Source of the DNA: Piper betle
Taxonomy: Eukaryota > Streptophyta > Magnoliopsida > Piperales > Piperaceae
NCBI GenBank assembly: GCA_033002965.1
Contig: JAURVB010002012.1
Coordinates: forward strand, 1-64,000
Direction of reading: 5' to 3'
Length of the DNA: 64,000 nt
The stretch's first letter is position 1. Each line of letters begins with the position of its first letter. The notes under the pieces are model-generated. The model did not search any database and was not told the origin of the DNA. It worked only from the letters and a program-made list of their open reading frames with translations. A program made the position numbers and the translations under genes. Positions 31,907 through 45,024 of this stretch are shown here, one piece after another.

Positions 31907-34753
31907 TTTTCAACCGGGTTTGATGCAACCGCATCCAAAACTATGTCAAGGGGCCGAAACTCAATATACCGGGTTGGACCGGTCCGTACGGTCCACTTTT
32001 CAAACTAAGATTTGTGCTTCCAAAAACTAATAAAAAAAGATAGAGGACCAAGTACCAATAACTTCTCAGCGGGAAATACTGACGAACTAGCAGTCGGCTG
32101 TTGTAACATTGTAAGTAAAAACAGACGGACCACAACCAAACTCTCTGGGTCAGGGTCAGGCTCTGATAGTCAGACGGGAATCGTATGGATTCATACGATC
32201 TACACTAACCACAGAAAAGTAATCAGATTTATGTAAATTATGATATCCCCGTTTTCAGCGAGTTTGATTAGAAGTTAGTACAACATCGTTTGATCATTCT
32301 ACTGTTCGTGTATTAGAATTAGAATTTCCTTATTATATGATGTGATGTTTTACCGGCAACACCTTACGACCAGGGAATATATGGTTTTTTTCTCCTTAGT
32401 GAATATATACGTACATATATATGTATGGTTATTTTGATATCAAAATGACTTATTTTTATGACAAAAAGAAAAACAAAATGTTAAAGGTCGGCTGCACCGC
32501 CGACCAAGCAAGGTTAACTCACGGTCATCGGATAAAGCTGATGTAAAACTCAGACACTGCTTTTTAAGGGAGGACCACATACCACTGCATTTCTCATTTC
32601 AAGCATGCATAAAAGGGATTCGACCCCCAACCAACGTATCTTAACTAAGGCTTTGTTGAACAAGAATATATGAATTATATCATCTACAACAGCATGGAAA
32701 ACAACAATCAATTTGAGCCTGCTATGATAATAACCAATCAACTTCAAGCTTATCAGTATATTATCAAGTGGGTTTTTCAGATGTAAGACCAAAATAGGAT
32801 TTGAAGTAATCCTATTTAATTTGTACTAACCAGCAAAGCTTTCTAGGAAACAACCTGAAGGCAAATAGTTCAGATGAAGATAATAAGACCGCAGCTTAGT
32901 CCTACATCCACCACTCAAACAACCCCCAAGTATGAAAACAGCCTAAACTTGAGTATAATTCATTTTTAGTCAATTTTAAGTAGAAATCAAGAGTCTCTTG
33001 CCCTCTATAACCTAAAAAACGTGCAATCAGATGATCAAGAGAATCTCTCCCTCCCTCCCTCTATACAAGCACGCAGTTAACTCCCCACGGTTATCCCATG
33101 AATAACATCGCAGCGAATATAAAGTATGTAAGAAGTTGTAAGTCCAATCCAAAATGCCAAAGTATTGTTTCTACGCTGGCAAAACATATTGTACATGCAT
33201 TCGGCTAGTTTTGTAATCATTACACTGAGACTAGAAGTAAACGAAAGAATACCAACATGTTGGGAGCTTATTGCACTTGGGGTTCTTAACGCAGATAGAA
33301 AATCCTCGCATAACCAAAAGGTTGCAGAGTGCAAACAACGAGCAATTCATTTAACAACCTAGAACATTCTGCATTGACAAGTCACCGTTAAAAGATTATA
33401 AGAAAGAACCGACCTGGTTGCCTGGCAGGGGAAAGTAGTGAAAATGTGTATAATGGACTGCCAGTTCTGTTCCATATGAAACCGCTTACAATAGTCACAA
33501 CAGGCTTTCTCCCAGAGTTAGACTCTTCCGCAGCATAATCTTGAACAATTAGCAAAATTACGCTCTTAAATATTTGACAAGAAAGTGCATTTAAAGGTGG
33601 TAACACTGAACCGAGAGATGAAACATATCAGAATCCAAATAACCACCGATAAAATAAAACAATTAAATTACTGGTACCTACCAAGTTCTTTCAATCTTTT
33701 CTTCCACCTTGCACATAGATTCTAATGTAGGATCTATGTGAATTAGAATTAAAACGCTGGTGCCCATCAAGTTAACCAAGCAGACACAAACACGAAAACC
33801 TACTTTAAGTAGGCATAACCTCTTGCACTTCCCATCATCTAATATAGTCACAACTCAAAGGAGACAGAAAGTAATGGAAGAATGCCGACATTTTTTTGTA
33901 GCTTACGAAAATGCATAATTAATCATTCATTTTGAAAAAAGTTGGGAGTTGCAAAATGAACTCAGATGATGCACGCTGCAATGGTTCATAAAAGGCCTAA
34001 TTCTTACATTCATAGTAAAATAGGATGCTTCATAATTGTTGGACGTAGTTTTTTGATACGCCCCACTAAATCTGGGCGTATCCTTTTAATAAGATAAAGA
34101 ATAAAAATGAATAAAATCTCTAACAGATACGGATCATCATGATCATAAGTTAAGGATAAGAAAATTCAATGAGTTAGCGTCCTTATGGTCAAGTGGAATC
34201 ATTCAACAGCGCCGATCCCTCCATGGAGATAAGAATTACTTTTCCTGCTGCAACAATACTATGATGCACTATAAAATGCTCACAATAGAATGATTACTGT
34301 CACGAACAAAACCAAAAAGAATAATTAAAAAGGTACATTTTTAACTCTTAGATTATTGTGAAAAGGGACCTCAACATAGAAAAATTGGGTCACAAAAATC
34401 ACCCCAAATGATACAAAAAATAAAAGTTAAAAGCATATCACCACTGCCTCGGATCATAGAGCAAGACAAGCACAAGGCTACCCCTAATTCATCGTCAGTT
34501 AGGCTGAGACAAACTAAAAAAAGAATTATTGTGAACACCAAATCAAATACAGCAGCCCTCCTTATGCCTAAAACTAACATGTCGGCGGCATACTTACAAC
34601 TATAGTGCAACAACAAACGAATACTTCGAGTCAAACCAAAGACAAAAAGAAAAGTATTATTATGTACAAAGGGATTGATAGTCGCGACATTATTCCAGAC
34701 AGTGGAGCCTAAGATTAGCTAAGGGAAGGAACAAAAGAATTTACAGGAAGGGA
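31907..34753. other. Spacer without a recognised gene
   Basis: AT-rich sequence with no supported coding region. If the small minus-strand gene at 34754-34900 has a long or spliced 3' untranslated region, it would extend into the right part of this stretch. The only sharp structure is the hairpin at 34055-34082. Confidence 0.35.
34055..34082. repeat. Isolated perfect hairpin GATACGCCC/GGGCGTATC
   Basis: Nine-base perfect arms (34055-34063 and 34074-34082) with a 10-base loop, flanked by T runs on both sides. It stands out in AT-rich surroundings. It could be the remnant of a small foldback element. No adjacent gene explains it. Confidence 0.55.
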
Positions 34754-34900
34754 TCAACCAATATGAAAAGGCCCAATCTCCGCCGCCCGTATAGAGCGAG
34801 CAATCTCATCGGCAACCATCAAGCACCAAGACACCCAACCATCCAAGAGCATCCACACAATCTTCATCATATAAACCGCCAAGCTCCACGGCATCGCCAT
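34754..34900 (-). CDS. Small 48-residue hydrophobic protein, unrecognised
   Basis: The minus-strand frame begins MAMPWSLAVYMMKIVWMLLD, continues GWVSWCLMVADEIARSIRAA, and ends EIGPFHIG. It has one membrane-length hydrophobic stretch (residues 4-28) and an amphipathic tail. The start lies just after a good splice acceptor (TTTGGCAG|CTGGG, intron 34921-35062, donor CAAG|GTACTAG), so a leader exon from 35063 to about 35290 is likely. The frame stays open across that junction into the leader exon, so a longer N-terminal extension (up to an ATG at 35388-35390) cannot be excluded. I do not recognise the family. The codon-level clarity and flanking intron are the support for a real gene. Confidence 0.5.
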   Translation of the reverse strand: MAMPWSLAVYMMKIVWMLLDGWVSWCLMVADEIARSIRAAEIGPFHIG

Positions 34901-36099
34901 AGGACTCAAGCGCTTCCCAGCTGCCAAAGAAAAACCATCCAAGCAAAAAAGAAAAGGGCTCAATCACAGAAAGAGCACAATTAAAAACTTCTAAACCCGA
35001 CAAGACCAACCAACAACACAATTCAAAGCCAACATAGAGTCCAGACAAGAAACAACTAGTACCTTGTTCCCAAAGGCGATTGCTTGGGCCAGTACAACTC
35101 GAACGGGAGCATACAACAGGATATGCATATGGGAGAAGAGAGGGGAAAGGCGAGACCTTTATGCCGAAAGAGCCGAGGGCGAAGCTTGAAGCAGGAGATG
35201 GAGGAAAAGAGGAAATGGGAGCTCGCTTCCACCCGGTAATGGCGTCTTCCCCAGGGCCAAGGTGCCCACTTTTGTCAAAAAAGATGTGACGCGTTCGGGA
35301 GGGGGACGGCGAGGCCGGTTCGTGGGCAGCCCGGCCCCCGCAAATGGGTCCGGCCAAATTCAATCGGGTCGAATTCAAAACAAATGCCATTTTTTTCTTT
35401 CAATTTTTAACAATTTTTAATCTTAAAAAATTTTCACTATTATTTTTTTTATGCCCAGAAATTAAATTATATTTAACATAAAATATTTTTATTTTTTAAA
35501 TATATTTTCCTCCCCCATGCGCCACCCCTCCCCTGACGTATATAAAAAACATAAATAAACATTCTATAAAATAAAACAAATGTCATTAAATTTATACATT
35601 GGGCATCTCCTCGTTGCGAACATCATTGGTATAATTTGGTGCAATGATATAAATCGGTGTGCCGTTAACATCAAAGTAATGATTCTTGGCCCCCCACTAA
35701 ATTGGTAATTGCTTTGTTCATTTCTTAATTTTATAACTTTGCCTGTCTAAATAGCATCATCAACACACCTCAATTTAGGACAAATTTAATTAATTACCCA
35801 TCAAAATTGATTTTTTTGTTCCAAGTAATAATGTGATTGAACTTTTTTATTACTATAAATGTGATTGAACTTTGAAGAAATTGATTTATAATATATCACA
35901 ATTTTCAACATAACCGGTCATTCTCAACGTGTCATTTCTTGCCTTTATTTTACAGTTTTTTCGTCGTTTTGGTTGGGGATTCGTCCCATCCCCCTTGGTT
36001 GAGTTTAATGAATTGACGTTAATTTTGACAACATCACGAATATATATAATTCCATGCATTAATAGCCTTTTATCTCTGCACGAATTAGTTGCGCATAAC

Positions 36100-36514
36100 T
36101 AGGGATGCGTTTGGATATAGATATCTTGAATCTAATCTGAATCTGGCTTGTTTATATCCGATCTAAAATCTTTTTGATTAAATTTGGTTTTGAGCTTTTT
36201 AGATATATAATATATTAAAAAATATTTGAATAGAATATAAATTTTGGATGATCCGATTTGAATAAAAATATTTTATAAAAAAATTAAGAATATTTAAAAT
36301 AAGATTTTTAATGAATTTTTTCTACTTTATATTAAATTTTTTATTATTTTAATTAATAAGGTTAAATTTGTCTACGGATTTTATGAATTTGGATCAGATA
36401 CAAATATGGTAATCTTTAGATTCAGGTTAGCATTTAAATATCGAGTTTTGAGTCGAGTTAAGGTGAGCCGAATGTCAAATACTCGTAAGCTGACTCGATC
36501 AATTAATAACCCTA
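36100..36514. mobile_element. Relic or chimeric copy of the hAT MITE
   Basis: The right end (AGCTGACTCGATCAATTAATAACCCTA) with preceding CGAGTTTTGAGTCGAGTT is the MITE terminus. The left end TAGGGATGCG shares only the TAGGG tip, and the middle lacks the tRNA-like core. Flanks GCATAACT and TCATAATT agree at six of eight positions. It may be a hybrid or a heavily rearranged copy. Confidence 0.4.
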
Positions 36515-37398
36515 ATCATAATTATATTAAATCATGAAAAAAATGTGATTGTGAATATAATGCATATATTGTTTAAATAGTGAACAGAAGAAATTTACCA
36601 GCTTTTAAACCTCGTTCTATAATGTCAATAATTATTAAAATAATCTAATTACTTTAGGCTTTAGAAGAAGCAAGAGTCGGCTAATTTGGCTAAAATCAAT
36701 GGAACCGATGTGATTTGATAATTTAGTTTGATTTCAAAATAATTTTCCGCATTATGAAAAGTACAAGTTGAGGTCTATAATTAAGAAATCCAATTTAACC
36801 AATTTCAAGCTACACCAAAAAACTTGTAGGACTGAACATCCATAACCTAATATTGTCCTCCCATTCATTTAACTTTGCCCTCAGTATTTAATATTTTCTT
36901 TACTATCACGATTTAACATAAAAATTGTGTCAAAATAAAATATAATCAATTAAATCAAATAAATCTTCGATTTGTGATTTATAATGGAACGACTCATGAT
37001 AGTTATTTTGAAAATTATAAATTTCTAAAGAGATAACCCATATTGGTCAAACTTAAAAGAATAAAACCCTAAATTTGGTGGAACACAACTAACAAGATTT
37101 ATTTGAAATTTGTTAGATAAATTTTAGATAAAATCAAAATAAATTTAAAAAATAATTGAAAATCTACTCAAAAGTGGGATTTGCATGTAGAGGTGTTAAA
37201 CATAAAAAAATATTATTGGGCATTCCTCATAATTAATCATATTTCGTAATATTTATAAATATAACCTTTCATTCTCATTTTTCATTCAGGAGGCTTTTAA
37301 AAAAGCCAGACAAAAAATTGGTAGTTTTTGTAAAAAAACTCAAACAAAGTTTGTCTATCAAATCAGATATGCATTTTTTAAGATTGTTAAGTTAAAAA

Positions 37399-37615
37399 GT
37401 TAGCCTAATCTAGTTGAGTCTATACATTCGCACTATTTGGTTTAACCCCCTTATTAACCTAGTCTGGTTGAATCTATGCACTCGCTTAACTCGGTTCAAC
37501 TTCCATTGCTAGCCTAGTTTGGTAAATTCCATGCACTCACCTGATTCGGCTTGGCAACTTGTTAGTCTGGTTGAGTCCACGTGCTTGTTCGATTCAGTTC
37601 AGTTGGCTCATTCAT
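37399..37615. repeat. Degenerate minisatellite of about 53 bp, four units
   Basis: Units starting near 37399, 37451, 37506 and 37558 share variants of 'agcctagtctggttga', then 'atgcactcgc', then 'attcggttcaac'. Identity between units is modest. No coding frame runs through it. Confidence 0.6.
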
Positions 37616-38319
37616 GTGATCCACTTGGTTCGCCTTGTTGAGTTGAATTGCTTATTCAAAGTTACTGACTTGGTTAACCAATTTAACTTTGACTCGATTA
37701 GCCTAAGTTAATTAAATTAACTTTTTTGTGCTCATTTGAATATTGGTCAAGTGTGTATTTACAAGTGACAAATACTCTTTTAAATAATTACATGTTAAAT
37801 TGTAACTATTGTCAAGTGATAGATTTGATGTCTAAAATCGTAATGAAATAAGGAAATATTTTTGTCATTAAGAGTTATTTGTAAGCTTTTGTACCTAAAG
37901 TATTTATTAATGAAATGCTGAATTTATATCATTTTTATGTATAAATTTTATATTTAGTAGCTAATTTAATTGTGATATTTTTTAATGACAAGCGTGCATG
38001 GTGTAACCCCGAACTTCAAAAGTCGTCGTTGAGCAAGGCAATAATCCTTATTTTTATTTTTTGAGTTTGTGTAAAAGGTAACGCATGATGCGATTTTGAG
38101 CAAACATTTTCCTTGAGTAATTGATATTTTAAACTTTTATTCAAGTCAAAAGGAGCCGTTCGTCCAATTTATCCCTCTGAATATCAAGATTTTTCAACTT
38201 AATTTTAATGAGTAAAAAAAAAGTCTTTATAAAGATGGGAATGATAGCTTTGGAACAGTAAAATACGTACACGGGCCAGTCTGAAAATCATGACGAAGTG
38301 AGCCCAAGGTTCAAACGGC

Positions 38320-38368
38320 GGCCCAGGCCCATCACATATCGCACAATTTCACTTCTAATTTTTCCCGC
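38320..38368 (+). promoter_or_regulatory. CAP-D2 promoter: site II pair and E2F box
   Basis: GGCCCAGGCCCA at 38320-38331 carries two site II-type boxes. TTTCCCGC at 38361-38368 is an exact match to the E2F consensus TTTSSCGC, 84 bases before the chosen start codon. E2F and site II boxes are common in plant S-phase and mitotic genes, which suits a condensin subunit. Activity is inferred. Confidence 0.55.
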
Positions 38369-38451
38369 TCTCGAATTTGAACAATCGAAGCTCCTCCCAT
38401 GGCCGCCTGCACTTCTCTCCCCTCATTCTTCTCCCAATGATGAGCCGATCC

Positions 38452-41400
38452 ATGGCGTTCGTCTTCCCTTCTGCCATTCGAGATCTCGAACGAGACACCG
38501 GCGACGACGACTCCCGACTCGTTGCCCGCTCCCCCATTGACGTCGCCGCCGCTACCCCCTCCGATCTCGAAGAACTTGTCAAGGGTTTGTTGTCTTCCCC
38601 CGCATTATCACTTTCTTTTTTCTTCCTTCTGCAATTATACCCGGAAATTCGAGTTGATTCGTGTCTGTTGTCGTTGTTGGGTGGAATTAAGATGTTGTCT
38701 TTGATCTATCCGACAAGGAGTTGTTCTGCGTGGAGGAGCAGGATGTGTTCGATCGGGTCTACTCGCTGGTTAGGGATTTTTCGGCGCTTCCACCGAATTA
38801 CAAGTCCAGCATCTTCGAGAGCCTGCGTTCCAATCTGAGTGTGCTCCTCCCGAACGTTGATTCTTTGTCTCGTTCCTCTTCTTCTTCAGCCGACCATGGC
38901 GCGACGTCTTTCACTGACCACGTTGTGTCGCACCGCAATGCCTTCAAAATCTATACCTTTTGCCTTCTCACTATTGCTGTATCGGAGGAGTCCAATTCCG
39001 GCGCTGGTAGTACCACTATGAAGGTCTGTCTCGCTGCCTCTAGCTTTCTTCTATACTGTCATCGTCGTTATGTTCCTCTTAATTTGTATTGCTGTGATTT
39101 ATTCTTTAGTTTAGGCCGCGGCGAGCAGCCGGAAGAAAAACTTTGCGAGTTCATGGAGCTGGGAATCCCAAAGGGGCCGCCTTTTTAGTTTAATTGCAAG
39201 CTCTCTTGAGATTGATCTGTCGTTGCTGTTTGGGTCTTCTGATTTGGACGAGAACTACTTGTCCTTCGTTTCCAAGTAAGTTACGTACATCCTTTATCAT
39301 GATGCGTATACCCTGTCTTTATTAGGTCAGAAATTATTAGACTGACTCTTTTTTAATTAGATGTGCGTTTTCCATGTTCGAGAATCCTCAAGTTTTGCGT
39401 GATCAATATACCAAAGACGCTCTAAGTCGAATAGTAGGCACTTGCTCTACTAAGTACCACTATAACACTCAGTCATGTGCCTCAATTTTGCATCTGCTCC
39501 ACAAATATGATTTTGTTCCGACACATATCGCTGATGTGATAGCGGCTGCGGTAAAGAAGTACAGCGACGGGAGCTTGGCCGTCTCTCTTATCAGAGAAAT
39601 TGGCCGGGCTAATCCTAAAGATTACGCAAGAGACACCTCAGGAGCTGATAACATTGGGCGGTTTCTCGTTGAACTCGCTGACAGATTACCAAAACTCATA
39701 TCTATGAATATTGGGATATTAATTCCTCATTTTGGTGGAGAATCGTATAAAATTAGAAATGCTCTCCTTGGACTTCTGGGGAAACTGGTGGCTAAAGCGT
39801 TTAAGGACGTTGATGGCGATGCTAGCTCCAAATCAGTTCGACTCAGAAGCAAGCAAGCTATGTTAGACATTTTGCTAGAGAGGTGCAAGGACGTATCTGC
39901 CTATACAAGGAGTCGGGTACTGCAAGTATGGTCTGATCTTTGTGAACAATATGCTGTTCCCATTGGGTTGTGGAATGAAGTGGCCTCTGTGACTGCTGGG
40001 AGACTGGAGGACAAGAGTGCAATTGTCAGAAAGTCAGCTCTAAATTTGCTTATAACTATGCTTCAGCACAACCCATTTGGACCACAGTTACGAGTTGTGT
40101 CGTTTGAAGCGACGCTGGAAAAATATAGGGAGAAGTTACGGGGATTGGAACCTGATGAAAAATCTTCAGAGAGTCTTGCGGATGAAATCGCCGATAAGAA
40201 TGAAACAACTAGGGCTGAGAGTGACATTGATCAGGCGGAGCCTGATGGTGCTGAAAAGCAAGAGAGTGTGAGTGATAGTGCCCCTTCTGTTTCTGTTTCT
40301 AGCGCCACAACTTCTGATGTGGCAGAATGTGGCAATTTGGAAGAAACGCGGACCTTAGTTGCTTCACTGGAGGCGGGTTTGAGGTTCTCGAAATGTTTAT
40401 CATCCACAATGCCCACGCTTGTTCAACTTCTTGCTTCGTCTTCTGCCACAGACGTTGAAAGCACAATCCATTTACTAATGCGATGCAGACAATTTCAAAT
40501 TGATGGTTCTGAGGATTGCCTTAAAAAGATGTTGCCCCTTGTAAGATTTTCTTACCATGTTGACGAAGTTTCATTTAAAAAAAGCAATTTAGTTGTAGCG
40601 GCAGTTATTATGATCTTTTTCTTTTGTTTCTTCAGGTTTTTTCGCCAGACAAGTCTATCTATGAAGCTGTAGAGACTGCATTCATGACAATATATGTAAA
40701 GAATATCCCTCCAGAAACCGCAAAAAGCTTATTGAGTTTAGCCGTGGAAGCAAATATGGGTGACCTTGCAGCTCTCGAGTTCATTGTTGGTGTTTTAGCG
40801 TCGAAGGGGGACATATCCAATAGCGCAGTGCGTTTTTTAGTCTACAGGCTAATGTATTTTTATTTTGTATTTTTATTGCATTTCGCCATTGTATACTTGG
40901 CAGAACTTATAAGGAGCACATACTCTAGTGGATAGTTCTTATGTACTCCTATCATTTAGTTCTCATAGTACTGTGAGTTCTAGGTCATATTTTAGTCAAT
41001 TGAACGAAAAAAGTGTTTTTCTCGAAAACCACCTATGTCATTATAAATTTTAAAGTGTTTGTCCTTTTTATTTACAACCACCAGATGACACCATTTGATT
41101 ACCTTGCATCGTTTCTTGGCTCAGTTTTTTAAGCTTGCTATGGGATTTTTAGAAGACCTTTGTGTGTTGTATTTTTTCATACTAAGAATTTCTGTTTTGA
41201 ATTTGATCAGATATCGGCATTATGGGACGTTTTTTGCTTTAATATCAGAGGAGTTACGGCAGAGCAAAGTCGGGGAGCTTTATCTGTTCTCTGCATGGCA
41301 GCAAAAACTACCCCAGCCATCCTTAGTACCCATTTGCAAGATATCATTGATATTGGTTTTGGTCGTTGGGCGAAAGTGGAGCCATTGCTTGCGAGGGCAG

Positions 41401-44330
41401 CATGCATTGCTCTTGAGCGATTATCTGAAGCCGACAAAACAAAACTCTTATCAAATTACGGCAGGAAAATTTTTGGGATGTTGGAAAGATTAGTCCTCGG
41501 CTTCGGGCTTCATGGAAATGTTTGGTACCCTGCTGCAGAAAATGCCATAAATGCAATATATGTTCTCCACCCAACACCTGAAATTATAGCTGCTGACCTT
41601 GTGAAAAAATCTGTGAGTTCTCTCTTTAATGAAGGCGACGAACTGGAAATCCCGATCAGCGTTGATTATCTTTCGTCAGTGAAAGTTGCGAAGCTTAGTA
41701 AATTCTTGTTTGTGGTTAGTCATGTGGCCATGAACCAGTTGGTCTATATTGATTTATGTCTTAGAAAAATTCAGAAACAAAAAATTCCAACAAGTTATCA
41801 CCTGCCATGAATGATATTGGCGAAGAAGCTGAAGTTGTGGGTCAGGTGAGGACATTTAAGATTAGCTTTCCCTGACTTTTGCACATTTTTATCTTTTGCT
41901 TTCTTAAGCTGCCTTTGTTGTTGTATTCTTGACTGGGATTTAGGACGCGGGAATAAATGCAGAACTGGGTCTCCATGCTTCAGAAGATGCTATTCTTGAT
42001 AATCTTTCTGAAAGAGCAGGACAGGAAATTGTTTCAAGCAGTTTTGATGAGAAATACTTAATTGGATATTGCGCTCCATTTGTATCAAAACTTTGTAGGA
42101 ATTTTGGTTTGACGGAGAAGGTAATTTATGCAGTTATCTGTCATTCGGGCAGAACTAAAATTAGGAAGTAAGTTGATTTATATTCTTGTTCTGTTGCAAT
42201 GCAGTTTCCGGAACTACAAGCATCTGGGGTTCTTGCTCTGTGTAGGCTGATGATTATTGATGCAGACTTCTGGTTAGTTTTTGGCTATTTATATTTACGT
42301 AATATCTGGCATTAACAATCGAGTTTAACAGTAGGATGGCCAACATGTTTGTAGTGAACAAAATCTTCAACTTCTCTTTACCATTGTCGAGAATTCTCCA
42401 TCTGAGACTGTACGTTCCAACTGCATCATCGCAATCGGAGACTTAGCAGTCCGTTTTCCAAATTTTTTAGAACCTTGGACGGAAAATGTCTATGGTCGTC
42501 TACGGGATTCGTCAACTTCTGTTAGAAAAAATGCCGTATTGGTGCTTTCTCATCTCATTCTGAATGACATGATGAAGGTGGAGTAGCTCATAATCTGACG
42601 CTATTAGATTGTTGATTGCATGTTTTTGAGATAACTGAGCTGTAGAAGTTGTTTAATAGGTGAAAGGTTACATTTTTGAAATGGCTATGAGACTAGAAGA
42701 TGATGATGACAGGATTTCTGGTCTTGCAAAGCTATTTTTCCATGAGCTATCGAAGAAAGGTGATGCCAGGCATTTGGCATTTGACATTTGTGGGCTTTGT
42801 GGGCTTTTTTATAATGACCCGCTTCATTTTTCTGCAGGGAATAATCCAATTTATAATCTACTTCCGGATATTCTTGGGAGGTTATCAAACCAAAATCTTC
42901 AAGAAGAGATTTTTTGCAACATTATGCAGTTCTTAATTGGAAGTATTAAGAAGGTAATGAATTTTGGCTTATTTTTGTTTTGCCGTTTGAAACAAAACTT
43001 TTTTTATGCTTTTGAACAACATAGGACAAACAAATGGAAGCACTTGTTGAGAAGCTTTGCAACAGGTTTTCTACAGCAACAGGTAGGACTTCAGTTGTGT
43101 CTTTTGGCCGTTTGTAACAACTTATCCATATTAAAGTCTTGATATTGTTTTGTATTGAACCTTGGCAATCGAAGCAATGTTCTTTTTAGTCTCATCCTTG
43201 CCGTGGTTTCTGTCACGCAGACAGTCAACAGTGGCAACATATTGCTTATTGTCTTTCACAGCTAACCTTCACAGAGAAGGGTATTAAAAAGTTGATGGAA
43301 TCTTTTAAGGCATATCAAGATGCATTGTTTGAGAATCCTGTGATGGAACACTTTGAGAATATTATTCAGAAGGTACCCTAAGAAGGTTCTGTTTTACTCT
43401 TTATCCTAGAAGCTGTCTTTGGTGTAACTTCATCTAGTTTTATATTATCTTATACCAGGCAAAAAAATTGCTAAGCCAGATACTAAGACATGCATTGAGG
43501 AATTTGAGGAGAAGGTTAAAAATTCCGCTTGGACAAGATGGCACAGGAGGAGACAGCCAAAAATGCTAAAGTTCATCAAGAGAATTCTATCAACATAATG
43601 AGTTTTGGTGTTGAAACAAGAAAAGATGAAAATTTGGATAATGGCTTCGAAAGCGGTGAGTACTATTATTTATTTCTTCTAATATCTGCGATCTGTACAA
43701 GTTTGGCCTTTCTGCTGTCATAAGTACGGTGGCCTTTCATTGTACAAGTTTATGGCTAGATCAATTATTATCTTTAAATAAATCGCAATAAAAATGTGAC
43801 AAATGAATGGAAAACTATGTTAAACGTACTATGGTGGTATTTATTAGGTATAGTTGGTAGCAAGAAGCATTTTGTTGCATATTGATGTTAGTGTCCATGT
43901 ATTTGTAATTTGGTCTATTCCTGCTGTATTCATGAATGCGCGTAGAATCCGGAGTACGTGATGGTGGGGAAGTCATTGACCCGCCATTGGAGGAATTGCA
44001 ATCAGAGAATTCACCAACAGAGTCCAGGGAGTCGCAAATAAGATCTGGAATGAAGGAAAGACCAAAAGCTAACGTTCAATTGGAAGAAACGGTTCAGAAA
44101 GGTAAGAAGCTGTCATTTGGCTTTCCTTTTCTTGCTCTCTGTTAGCATACGCTACATATTTTTTCCCAAAGCAACATACGTTACATTGATCATTAGCTTA
44201 GTAATTCTTCCCGTGTAAAACTGTTTTAGGTGCATCAAAATCAATAATTAAGAATGCAACAGTCTCTGAAGAAACAGAAAGTGGTTCGACTAATCGTTCC
44301 CGCAATAGAAGAGCAAGAAGGAAACGCTGA
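38452..44330 (+). CDS. CAP-D2: Condensin I complex subunit D2 (CAP-D2/CND1)
   Basis: Sixteen exons: 38452-38584, 38692-39023, 39115-39275, 39361-40540, 40636-40827, 41211-41845, 41944-42120, 42205-42272, 42355-42577, 42660-42759, 42838-42953, 43025-43082, 43221-43372, 43459-43655, 43946-44101, 44230-44330. Introns are GT-AG in phase; the product is about 1,327 residues, close to the Arabidopsis length. Recognisable blocks are VFDLSDKELFCVEEQDVFDR, RSNLSVLLPNVDSLSRS, KYHYNTQSCASILHLLHKYD, LVELADRLPKL, HFGGESYKIRNALLGLLGKL, FGRWAKVEPLLARAAC, EPWTENVYGRLRDSS, and NAVLVLSHLILNDMMKVKGY (the Cnd1/HEAT core). The protein is the HEAT-repeat scaffold of condensin I in mitotic chromosome compaction. 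The C-terminus ends in a basic tail, RNRRARRKR. Three one-base losses break the frame, in A runs near 41780, 43461-43467 and 43518-43522. The start at 38452 matches the family N-terminus; an ATG at 38437 is in frame. Confidence 0.95.
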
Positions 44331-45024
44331 TTGATTTAAATGGAATGTTTCTGTCATTAACTTGATGACTTTTATGACCTCATTCACGCCGTCTGGTGCA
44401 GCTGATTGGCTTCTTTTCAGGTTATGGTTGCATGTGTGATGTGGAGTCTTGGAATTGATAAATAAATTAGTTTTTTGTTTTTTTTTGTACTACACTGATC
44501 CTATGATTAAACGTGAGACGAGTTTGTAGAAAAAATAGCAATATATATATATTTTTAATGCTTAGTATCCGCAACCGCTGGTATAGTTGCTGTATTATTT
44601 TGCCATTTGTATAAAATTATCATTATCATCTAACCATTATTATAATTCAAAAACTCATTAAATATTAGCGGACACAAGAATATTAGTTATTTATACTATT
44701 TTATTTTTCCAAACAAACTTGCAGGACATATATACATAGCCCCGCACGGATTGTACTTACAAATTGATGGAGCCATCCGGTGATTACTGAATGAAAAAAT
44801 TAAAAAATATATACAAATTTAAATTTAGTAGAATCATTTAAAAATTTGGCTTAGAATATTTTGAGAATAATGAAATTATTAAATATAAGTCAAGCATGAA
44901 ATATTGAATGAGTTTTCAAGTCAGACGGAGTAGGTTTGGAGAAATATAACCTCATTTGGATTCAAGTTAGACATGAATAGATGGTTTACTCATAGAGATT
45001 GCTAGGATGATGTATGGTTATGTT
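44331..45024. other. AT-rich 3' flank of CAP-D2
   Basis: 3' untranslated and flanking sequence, with T runs and AT dinucleotides near 44541. No further gene or repeat structure is recognised. Confidence 0.4.

Larger units (their letters stand above)
35391..38290. other. AT-rich spacer upstream of the condensin gene
   Basis: No gene is seen in this 2.9 kb. It contains a probable MITE relic at 36100-36514 and a degenerate minisatellite at 37399-37615, listed separately. The remainder is AT-rich sequence with short direct words and no RNA gene. Confidence 0.5.
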
